A stretch of DNA of 64,000 bases from Pyropia yezoensis (Eukaryota > Rhodophyta > Bangiophyceae > Bangiales > Bangiaceae). Location: contig CM020620.1 of assembly GCA_009829735.1 (NCBI GenBank), positions 9,378,545 through 9,442,544 on the forward strand. The letters run 5' to 3'. Shown one piece after another: positions 41,058 through 50,615 of this stretch (positions within the stretch are counted from its first letter, which is position 1; each line of letters begins with the position of its first letter). Below the pieces are notes generated by a model. It worked only from the letters and a program-made list of their open reading frames with translations. It was not told where the DNA came from and did not search any database. The position numbers and the translations under genes are program-made.

Positions 41058-42622
41058 TCAAAACGGCCCACCCACCCCCGCCGCCACCGCCAGCGCGCCC
41101 ACCACGCCCCCCCCCACAATCGTCGCCGGCGCCGGCACCCCCCCCTGCACCGCCGCCGCGGCGGCGGCAACGGCGACACAAAACTCGGCGGGCCCGCGGA
41201 TGGCGCGCGCGGCGAGCAGGTACACCCCCCCCACAATCAGCCCCGCCGCGGCGGCGTTGACCCCCCCCAGCACCCGCCGCAGCGCCGGCGCGCCGCGGAG
41301 CGACTCCCAGTACGGCAGCACCCCGAGCAGCAGCCCCATGCCCGGCGCAAACAGCGCGGCCGCCGCGGCCGCGGCGCCGGGGAGGCCGCCGAGGACGGCG
41401 GCGCCGACAAACGCGGACAGGTTGAAGAGCGGCCCCGGGAGCGTCTGGGAGAGCGCAAAGCCCGTGAGGAAGACGGGGGCGGGGAGCCAGGCGGCCTCGA
41501 CGACGGTGCGGAGGATCATGGGGAGGAGGACGATGCCGCCGCCAAAGACGCCAACGCCCATCAGCCAAAACGTGGCGGGGATGGCCACCCACAGGCCGGG
41601 GGGGATGGGGCGGTGCAGCGCCACGACCGCGACCACCGTGCCGGCCGCGACGGCGGCGAGCAGCACCGCCCCCGTCGCGCGCGACACGTTGCTCGTCCAC
41701 TCGGTGGCGGCGGCGGGGGCGGCCGCCGCCGCCGCCGCCACGCGCCCATTCGCGTCATCCCCCCCCCCCCCCCCCCACCCCCACCCCAGCCGCGCGACTC
41801 CGCCGCGTGGCGCGCGCTCACCGCCGCGGCGCCCAGGAGCAGGACCCCCCCAAACGCGGCCGGCACCCGCGGCGGCGGCACCAGCAGGCCGACGGCGGTG
41901 GACACGACCGCCACCCCCCCCAGCAGGCCGTCCCCCCCCACCGTCCGCCGCACAATCGCCGCGGCGGCGAGCACCACGTGCGCCGTCGCGGCCGCGACAA
42001 AGCCGCCCGCGTAGTGCGTGGCGGTCGCCACCGCCGCGCCGACGGCGCCGTCGCCACCCCCACCCCCCCCACCACTAACGGCGCCGCCGGGGGGGACGTA
42101 AAAGGTGGAGCCGACGGCGGTGAGGACGGCAAACGCCGGCAGGATCCACACGGCGAGCACCGCCAGCGCGCCCGGGATGCCCGCAAAGGTGGCGCCGAGC
42201 GCGGCGGCCAGCTGCGTCGACGACGGGCCGGGCAGCGCAGACGCGAGGGCAAACAGCTCGACAAAGGCGGCGTCGGGGACGGTCAGCTTCCGGCGCGCGC
42301 CGCCGCCGCCGTCGCCGTCGCCGTCCCCGTCCCCGTCCCCGTCCCCGTCGTCGCCGTCGCCGGGGGGGCGCACAAACGCGGCGTGCATGAGGCCAACGTG
42401 CGCGGGCGGGCCGCCAAACGCGGTGACGCCAAGGACGAAAAAGGTGCGGAGGAGGGCGGCGAGGGTGGCCCGCCGCGACAGCGGCGCGTCACCCCTACCC
42501 CCACCCCCACCACCGCTGCCGCTGCCGCTGCCGCTGCCGCTGCCGGCCGCGGGCCCTCCACGGGTGGGCAGCAGGGGGGCCGCCTCGCCGTCGGCGGTGC
42601 CGGGGAGGCGGTCGCGGGACAT
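41058..42622 (-). CDS. Chromate transporter, CHR family, two fused domains (frame break at poly-C)
   Basis: Membrane transporter of the CHR superfamily, which exports chromate or related oxyanions. The start is taken at ATG 42622 (MSRDRLPGTADG), because the upstream extension of the frame is low-complexity. The N-terminal domain has LLRTFFVLGVTAFGGPPAHV and ALPGPSSTQLAAALGA, hallmark CHR motifs, split by an Asp-Gly repeat loop (about 42300-42352). The second domain has WLMGVGVFGGGIVLLPMI and LSQTLPGPLFNLSAFVGA. The two halves are in different frames, offset by one base at an 18-C run (41759-41776). A homopolymer miscall or real slippage is likely. Otherwise it is a full-length ~520-aa protein. 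Confidence 0.82.
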
Positions 42623-43356
42623 GGCGGCGGCGAGCAAGGCGGGGAGGGGGAGGGCGCGGCGGGGTGGCAAGTGGGGGGTCGGCAAGAGGAGCGCGCGTGT
42701 GGCACGTAGAAGAAAGAGGGGGGGGTGTGGTGGGGAGGGCGCTCCAGGAAGAGGAGGGGCACGGGCACGGGCGAAGCGGTTGTCGTCGGGGGGCAGGGCG
42801 GCGGACAGGGGGCGACGGCGGTGAGGGTGGTGAGGGAGGGGGATCCGCGTCGCGAAGCGGCCAGACGGCGCCGTGGGGGTGCGGGATCTGCCCACGCACC
42901 GGCTGCACCACTGAATCTTTGGCGGGAGCGGCGGATGGGGTAGGGGGGCACGGACAACGGTCCCCGCTGGGCGCTCGACGATGACCGCCGTTGGCGACCG
43001 CCTTGTGGTCAAGGTCGGCGTCGACCCGGCTGGGGCTGGCCAGCGCCGGCGCGCCGCCACTGGCGGCAGCGCCGAAAAAGCTGCCAAAGAGGGGGCGTCC
43101 AGCCCACGGCGTCGGCTGGTCGACGGAGCGGGCTGCCGCACCCAGCACCCCGTCCACGTGCTGCCCGTCAAGCCCGGGACGGAAGCAGCAGAAAGAAAGG
43201 GGGACAACCAACAGGAGCGAACCATCAGTCTCCTACCCCCCCCCCCCCCCCCCCTCCTGCCCCTACCGTACCGCCTCCCTCTGTGACCCCCCTCTCCTCC
43301 ACCCCCCCCTTCACCCCCTAACCCCCTCCCCCTCCACCCCCAAAAGGACGCGGGCG
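42623..43356. other. Intergenic region between two minus-strand genes
   Basis: GC-rich, with a poly-C tract around 43238-43254. Long frames here are low-complexity and I do not call a gene. It should hold the promoter of the chromate transporter gene. Confidence 0.4.
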
Positions 43357-44609
43357 CTACCCCCCCCGCAGCCGGCGGCGCCCCCCCCCCGCCTCCTCCC
43401 AGCCCGACACCCCCCCCTCCGCGACGCGCGACAGCAGGTTCACCTGTACAATCGCCGAGACGCTCGTCGACACCGACTGCGCCATCAGCACGCTAAACGC
43501 GTACGGCTCGTGCGGGTCCCCGCGGAGGGACTGCACGTACAGGGTGCCGGGCGCGGGGGGGCGCCGCCCGCCCCCCCCCCCGCCGCCACCCCCACCCCTG
43601 TCGCCGCCGCCGCCACCGCCATGGACGCCGCCCCCGAAGCCGACGCCCACGCCGCCAGCGGCGGCGCCTGTGACCGCGCCGCCGCCCATGCCGCCGGCCG
43701 CCATGCCGCCGGCCGCCGCGGACCGCCCGCGGCGGCGCCCCGCCGCCGCCGCCGCGGCGGGCGCCCAAAACGCAGCGTCCATGTCCACCTCCCGCAGGCA
43801 CCGGCCGGTGCGCGCCGAGTGGATCGCCACCGCGTGCTCCTCACAGCTGCCCGACACGATGTACGCGCCCGCCGCGTCCCCCCCCCCCCCCCCCACCACT
43901 CCCACCCCCACCCCCCCCGCCGCCACGGCCGCCGAGGTAGTAGGAGCGGGTGTAGTTGTGGGGTGACCGCATGCGGGGCAGCCGGAAGCGGGTGTGCGGC
44001 CGCCCGTCGCCGGCCTCGTACTGGGTCACCTCATTGTCCACCGCCGACGCGAGCAGATACCGGTCGTCGGGGGAGAAGCACACCATCACGACGCCGCCAT
44101 CGGAGCGAGCCGAGTAGAGCGGCCGCGAACACGCCCGCCCGCCAGGCGCACAGTGGGGGACCGCAGACGGCCCACCGCCGCCACCCCCACCGCCGCCCCC
44201 ACCGCCGCCACCGTAACCGCTCGCCGCGGGGAACGCCCGCAGCCCCGCGCCACTCCCCGACGCGGACGAGCCGAGCGGCGCGCAGAGGTCCCCCAGCTTG
44301 ACCGTCCGGTCAAAGGAGCTGGTCGCAAACAGCGACGGGTTCGAGTGGCTAAACTTGCACACGTTGACGTGCCCCGCGTGGCAGTCGGCGAGCGTGTGCA
44401 CCAGCGCCCCCGACGCCTTGTTCGTAATCACCACGTGCGTGCCGTAGCCAGACGCGAGGAAGAGCGCGTCCGTGCAGTTGGCGTGGAGGCTGGTCAGGTC
44501 GGGGAAGAGGGGGTATGTGTGGATGCGCCCGCGCCGGCCGGCCGTGCCGGTGCCCGTCGCGGCGGCCGCCGCCGCCGCCGCCACGGCGGCCGAGTCGTCA
44601 GCGCCATAG

Positions 44610-44656
<47 letters not shown>

Positions 44657-44844
44657 CACCCACGCGCGCCGCCGGCGGAGGCCGAGCCCCGCGGCCGCGC
44701 CGGCCGACGCGGCCATCGCGTCCACGTCAAACATTTGGATGACGCCCTGCTCGTTGCCCGCGATGAACCGCCGCGGCGACCGGTGCAGCCACGACAGGCC
44801 GAGCACCGCGTAGTGCGGGGACGGCAGCACGGGCGGCGCCGCCA

Positions 44845-44908
<64 letters not shown>

Positions 44909-45512
44909 GACGTCCGCGTCGGCGGTGCCGCCACCGCCCCCCCTGGCCGCGGCCGCCGCCGTCGCCGCCGCCGCCGCCGCGTCACGCGCCGCGGCGGCCG
45001 CCGCCGCCCGCGCCGCCGCCTCGTCCATCGTGTCCGACGCGGTCGTCCCGATACTGCTCTGCGCGAGCACCACCCCCGTCCGGTGGTTGGCAACGGTCAC
45101 CGCCCCCGTCAGGCTCCCCCAGACGAGCAGCCCCGGCACGGCCGGGTGGTACTCAAACTGGCGGGGCACCTCCGCGGGCCCCGCGAGGAAGGCCATCCCC
45201 GGCCGCCCGCGGCCGGCGGCGAGCGCCGTCGACGCGGCGGTGCGGAAGTCGGCGGGCGAGAAGGGCGCGTACGCGGTGGCGGTGGGGGGGGGGACCGCCA
45301 CGACGGGGCGGAGGAGGCCCAGCGGCAGCCGCCGCGCCAACTGGGGGAGCGCCGCCGCCGTGGGGGCGGCCGCGGCCGCGAGCGGCCGCTGCTCGACGCG
45401 CACCAGCAGGTCGTGCGCGGGCGGGCTGGCCGACCCGTCGGGCGGCCGCCGCCGCGCCCGCGCAGCGGGCGCCGGCCGGGCGGCGGGCGCCGCCGCCGGC
45501 GGCCGCGGCGGC

Positions 45513-45556
<44 letters not shown>

Positions 45557-46165
45557 CCGCTTGGCCCGCCGCGGGCGCTTGCCCTCCCGCCGGCTGGGCG
45601 ACCACGGCGAGCCGCCGCCGGCGGCGGCGGCAGCCGGCGGCGGCGGCGGCGTGTCGTCGCTCATCGCGGTGCCGTCGGCGGCGGCCGCGGCGGCCGCGGG
45701 GCTTGGCGGCCGCCCCCGCCGCGGGGTACCACCCCCCGCCGCGCCCCCCGCCCGTACTCGTCGCCCCCCCCCATTTTGCGCCGCAAACGCCGCGTCGGCC
45801 GCGACCGCACACCCTCCCCCCCCCCCACGCGCGCAGCCGCTCTCCCCCCCTGTGCCCCCAGCCGCACCCCCCCCCCCCCCCCCCCCGGCCCGCGGTGCGG
45901 TGGCTGCGCCTGCGCGTGCGCCGGCGGCGGCTGCTGCCGCCGCCGCAGCACCCCCTGCTGCGCCGCGACTGCCGCTATCGCTGCCGTCGCTGTCGCCGGG
46001 GGCGGCCGCCACAGCGACAGCAGCGGCAGCGGGGCTCGCCCCAGCACCGTTACTGTCGCCAGTAGCAGCCTCGGCCGCGGCGTCGCCGGCCGAGCCCATG
46101 GACGCGGTCGACGAGTCACCGGCGGCAGCCGACGCGGGGGTGGTGGCAGCGCCGGCACCAGCGCC

Positions 46166-46196
<31 letters not shown>

Positions 46197-47578
46197 TCTC
46201 GCCTCGCCCCCCCCGGCGGCGGCGGCGGCACCACCGCCTCGCCACACCCCCCACACGAGCACCCCGACTCGCACCCCGACGACAAGGACGACGACGACGA
46301 CGACGACGACGCCCACCCCCCGTCCCCGTCCGACCCCCCCCCCCCCCCCTCCACCAAGGCAGCAGGGAGCGCGGCGGGGTGGAGGGCGGCGCCGCCCCCC
46401 GCCCGCGGCGGGCGCCCCCCCCCCCCCCGGCCGCCCCCCCCCCCCCCCCCCCCCCCGGCGGAACCGCACCCGCTGCACGCACATCTCCTGCAGCGCGTCC
46501 GCGGTCGTCCACAGGTTGCGCAGCGCGGTCCGCGCGAGCGACACGGAGCGGACGCCGCGGAGCGCCGCGCACCCGACGAGCGCCCGCACGGGGCAGCCGT
46601 CGAGGGACAGCGCCCGGACGCCGCACGCCTACCCATCGTCGTCGCCGTCGCCGCCGGTGCAGTCGCCGTCGCCGCCGCCGTGTGTGCCGGGGGGGGCACC
46701 CCCAGCGGGGTACAGGGCGGTGGTGGCGGCGGGCGCGCCGCCGCCGCCGCCGCCCGCATCCCGCGACGCGACCGCCGCGGCAGCCGCGCGGAGCTGGGCG
46801 ACGGCCCCCCCCTCGCCCGCCGCCGCCGGCGACACGGCCGCCACCGCCGCCCGCCGGAGGTCCAGCCCCCCCAGCCCCTCATTGTCGTCGAACCGCAGGC
46901 GGAGCCCCCCCCCCCGCCGCCCCCGCCGCCGTGGCCGCCGGGCGAGGGCGTAAACGAGCGCCGACGCGGCGGCGCCGCCGACGCGGTTGCGCGACACGTC
47001 GACGGCGGCGAGGGTGGCGAGCTCGGACGCGCGGGGGGGGGCGGCGCCGACGGCGGCGGCGAGGGCGGTCACGTCCTCGCTGGTCAGGCCCGCGCCGGCC
47101 AGGTTCCACACGATGGGGCGGGGGGGGGGGGGGGCGGCCGTGGCGGTGGTGGGGGGGGGGGGGGGGCGTCGGGGGGGCCGCCTCGCCCAGCGACCGCCCG
47201 CAGCGCCGGTGGCGCCGCCGCCGGGGCGAGCCGCCGCCACCCCCGCCGCCGCCGCCGCCGCCGCGACGCGCCGCCGCCGGCCGCGGCGCGGCGGCGGCGG
47301 CCGCGGCCGCCGCGTCGGCGGCGGCGGCGAGGACCGTGCGTACCGCCCGGTGGTCACGGATGCCCGCCCGCGCGCACGCCGCACGGTACAGGGGCGCCAC
47401 CACCGATGGCACCGGCGGGGGGGGGGGGGGGCGGGGAGGGGGCAGGGCGGCCGCCGCCGCCCGCCGTGCCCCCACCGCCCACGGTGCCACCGCCGCCGCC
47501 GCTGCGGTCGCCGCTGCCGCTGCCGCTGCCGCTGCCGTCGCCGCCGCCGCCGGTGCTCATCCCATCGCCCCCGTCCAT
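43357..47578 (-). CDS. LRR-WD40 repeat protein (plant/algal type), frame disrupted at homopolymers
   Basis: Five frame segments read in order. An ATG at 47578 opens a Gly-rich N-terminus. A helical PSVVAPLYRAACARAG segment lies at about 47400. LRR-like repeats follow (WNLAGAGLTSEDVTALAAAVG, LRLRFDDNEGLGGLDL, RALSLDGCPVRALVGC). WD40 repeats then run from about 45200 to 43990 (RFIAGNEQGVIQMFDV, NVCKFSHSNPSLFATSSFDR, VCFSPDDRYLLASAVDNEV). The last segment has YIVSGSCEEHAVAIHS and LYVQSLRGDPHEPYAFSVL. This matches the layout of a plant WD40 family with N-terminal LRRs, probably a scaffold protein. Frames change at or near poly-C runs (about 47418, 47147, 46438, 43880), plus a TAG at 46629. One WD is replaced by GD (VKLGDL). 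Long poly-Ala/Gly inserts separate the repeats. Confidence 0.65.
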
Positions 47579-47817
47579 GCCCCGGCGGCGGTCAGCGGCG
47601 GTGCGGCGGCCGCGGGGGCGCGCCGCATTCCGCGGCAGCCGCAGCAAAGGGAACAGCGGGGCAGTGCGTTGGGACCGGAACGGCGAGGACGCGGGGGGTA
47701 GGGGGGATACGGAGGAAGAAGGGCGCCCCGTGAGCGGTAGGCGGCACAAAAGCAGGCGGGCCGCGGCGGTGCCGCCCCCGCCGGCAGCAGCCGTGCGCGT
47801 GGGCAGCGGGGGGCCGC

Positions 47818-47848
<31 letters not shown>

Positions 47849-48254
47849 GCAGCGGCGGCGGCGGCCGCGGACCGCGGCGGCAAGGACGGCGGCAGCGGCG
47901 GCAAGGACGGCGGCAGCGGCGGCAGCAGCAGCGGCAGCAGCAGCAGCGGGGGGGCGGCTGGCGCTCGTGCCGGCCGGCGGCCGCTGAAAGACAGCGGCAA
48001 AGGAGGGGCGGCAGGCGGTTGCCACGCTGGCAGATAGCCCGCCCGGCGGGCGCCGCAGCGGCCGGCCGGGTGTGCCGCGCCGCCCGCGTCGCGGCGGGCC
48101 GGGCCGACGGTGGCGGCGGGTTTGGGGAGGAGGGGGGGGGGGGAAGCGGGGGGGAGAAAGCGGGCGCAGGCGGCCGGGCGGGGGAGGAAGAGGGCGGTGG
48201 CGTCGCCGCGGGCGCAGAGCCGGCGTCGGCCGCGGCGGAACGCTGCGGCAGACG
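47579..48254. other. GC-rich spacer with triplet repeats
   Basis: Runs of (CGG)n and (CAG/CGG)n at about 47815-47950. Overlapping long frames on both strands are compositional. No gene is called. Confidence 0.4.
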
Positions 48255-49215
48255 GGCCCTTGCCCCCCCCCCCCAGCACGGCGCAGTCAAACGCCCAGGC
48301 AAAAGCGGCGGTCACGCCCTTGCCCCCTCTCCTCAGCACGGGGCAGGAATACGCCAAGGCAACAGCGGCGGCCACGTCCTTGCCCCCCCCCTCCAGCCCG
48401 GCGCAGGCAATCGCAGAGGCAAAAGCAGCGGCCACGGCCTTGCCCCCCCCCCTCAGCACGGGGCAGTAAAATGCCCAGGCAAAAGCAGCGGCCACGCCCT
48501 TGCCCCCCCCCCCCAGCACGGCGCAGTCAAACGCCCAGGCAAAAGCGGCGGCCACGCCCTTGCCACCCCCCCTCAGCACGGGGCAGGAAAACGCCAAGGC
48601 AACAGCGGCGGCCAGGTCCTTTTCCCCCCCCGCAAGCGCCGCACTGACAATGACTGCCGCACACGGGGGCGCCAGGTCCTTGTCACCCCCCCGCGCAACG
48701 ACAAACGCCGCGGCAAGCGCAGCGGCCACGTCCTTGCCCCCCAGCCCCCCCGCCGCGAGGGCAAACGCCACGACAAATTCGGCAACCAGGTCCTTGTCCC
48801 CCCTACGTGCGCCGCACCGACAAACGTCACCGCAAACGCCGCGGCCAGGTCCCTGACACCCCGCTCCCCCAGCGCCGCACCGACAACGACCGCCGCACAC
48901 GCAGGCGCCAGTTCATTTCCCCCCCCCCCAGCCCGGCGCAGTCAAACGCCGAGGCAAAAGCGGCGGCCACGGCTTTGCACCCCCTCCTCAGCACGGGGCA
49001 GGAATACGCCAAGGCAACAGCGGCGGCCACGTCCTTGCCCCCCGCCTCCAGCCCTGCGCAGGCAAACGCCGAGGCAAAAGCGGCGGCCACGGCCTTGCCC
49101 CCCCCCCTCAGCACGGGGCAGTAGAATGCCCAGGCAATAGCGGCGGCCACGCCCTTTCCCCCGCCCCGCCAGCGCCGCGCAGGCAAGCGCCACGGCAAAA
49201 GCGGGGTCCAGGTCG
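48255..49215. repeat. 60-bp minisatellite with ~240-bp higher-order period
   Basis: About 16 units of ~60 bp, each containing GGCAAAAGCGGCGGCCACG followed by a C-rich stretch CCTTGCCCCCCCC. Variants recur in the order A-B-C-D (GCAGTCAAACGCC, GCAGGAATACGCC, GCAGGCAA(T/A)CGC, GCAGTA(A/G)AATGCC) near 48279-48517 and again near 48935-49135. The 60-bp length keeps frames open on both strands (20-residue repeats such as GGGKGVAAAFAWAFDCAVLG on the minus strand). Whether any frame is translated is unknown. Confidence 0.8.
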
Positions 49216-49972
49216 TCAGAAAACGCTGCCACACGAACGGGGGCCAGAATAGTTGAAGCTGCGTTCAGGCCCCGTTCACACGCCGCCCAGTGGCTGTTAG
49301 AGTGTTCGCTGAGCCGATGTTCAGCCTAGCAGCTAGGAACGGTTTCTCCCCCGTTGCGGGCCGATAAGCGCGATGGGGGGACCTGTCAACCATCGCGGGC
49401 GCACGGCTGGATGCTTTACCCACGATCGAAGCCGCCACACACAGCACGTCAAGCAACGGCTGTGGCGGCGACTTAGATGTACTGGGAACTCCATGAAAGT
49501 ACAACAGGAAAAGTGTCAGTGTAATTGGGGAGGTCAAGTGACTGCGCACCAGTTAAGCTGATTATGAACTGTGATCGTGTTGCGCTCCAGATGGCCAACT
49601 TTTGCTCACACACCTATGTACACTGTTAACATGAACATATGCGCATGCTTAATTCTACACGATTTTTTAAATTCACAAACCGTACAGAAACACCGTTCCC
49701 CCGCCGCCGGCACTGCCACGGGTAGGCCCATACTACTGCTTCGCCGGCCTGCCTTGTCGTTGCCCGCCACAGCGCCCATGCCGGTGTAGCTGGCGGTCAC
49801 CACCGCTTATCACACCGCGGCGCTCGGCGGCGCCACCGCTCTGCGCCGCCGGCGGCGCAACTTGGCGCGGTAGCGGCCTGCCATCATCAGCCGTATCACG
49901 TATCATGGCATACAACGGAGGCATAGATATACAGGCGAGTGTCAGATACAGCGGGCCGCGTGCAACCAGCGC
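49216..49972. other. Non-coding, no gene recognised
   Basis: More AT-rich than its left neighbour, with only short unconvincing frames. Confidence 0.4.
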
Positions 49973-50206
49973 TCACTCCTCTTCACGCCACTGACCACAC
50001 GCCAAAAACATGTGTCCTCTATGGCCCGATGAAGCACAAAGAAACCGCAGAGCACACCTAAGCAACTCTACGCGCCACGTACCCGTCTTCTCAAACTCGA
50101 ATGACGACTTGCCGAGCTGGCGCAGGTCAAAGCAGTAAACTGACACGACCGCTTCCGCCTCCTCCAATGACTGTGTCTGAGCCGGGTTGCCGTGCACGTG
50201 CAGGTC
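49973..50206 (-). pseudogene. Cryptochrome-DASH/photolyase N-terminal fragment
   Basis: The minus strand encodes DLHVHGNPAQ..., VYCFDLRQLG and FEKTG, which align with the conserved N-terminal photolyase segment of the type DLRVHDNPAL / VYCFDPR / FPKTG in CRY-DASH flavoproteins. Just upstream, VWLC followed by TAG and DLHV mirrors VWFRNDLRV with a stop in place of the Asn. Alternatively that TAG is an intron acceptor. The fragment ends in a stop at 49973 near a possible donor GTGAGC. No FAD-binding part is present nearby, so it is probably a remnant. Confidence 0.5.
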
Positions 50207-50447
50207 CTAGCAGAGCCAAACCATCACGTGTACACACTGCAATGCCAAACACAGCAACGCGGATCGCGAGCGTCCAGCACGGGCGAAAGGAAGGCACTCG
50301 ACCACACAACAACAGAAGAAAGTCACTCAGTCGACGTGCTGTCATGCGAGAGACTATGGAAATGGCACTGCTCCGCAGCGCGAAAAAAGCCGAACACAAA
50401 TATACACGCAGTCCCCGCCCCCACGTCGTCACTGCCCCAAAACTTAC

Positions 50448-50615
50448 CTCGCGCCCAACAGATGTCTCGTTGAAGGGCCTCAAGTCGCGGAGAGACGGCA
50501 GCACCACGGGCATGGTGGTCACCCCGGTCGTCGCGCTTAACCCCAACGAGTCGGCAACGAAGATATCAGCCAGAAAGTCGCCACCGATGACGCCATCGCC
50601 GCCGTCTTCACAAGA
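50448..50615 (-). other. Possible exon with canonical splice sites, unknown protein
   Basis: A 56-codon open stretch on the minus strand lies between an acceptor-like ATTAG (50616) and a perfect donor GTAAGT (50447-50442). The translation (GGDFLADIFVADSLGLSATT, then MPVVLPSLRDLRPFN) looks protein-like. It ends in the same phase as the cryptochrome-like fragment downstream begins. I do not recognise it. Confidence 0.3.

Noticed and set aside
41200-42824. Several plus-strand ORFs of 130-300 codons
   Set aside because: They are antisense to the chromate transporter, whose motifs are clear on the minus strand.
43994-47987. Plus-strand ORFs of 1235 and 1020 codons
   Set aside because: They are antisense frames of the LRR-WD40 gene, kept open only by extreme GC content. 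The composition is Arg/Ala/Pro low complexity with no domain.
48255-49215. CRISPR-like array
   Set aside because: Units are contiguous ~60-bp repeats with no unique spacers between constant repeats. It is a minisatellite in a eukaryotic context.
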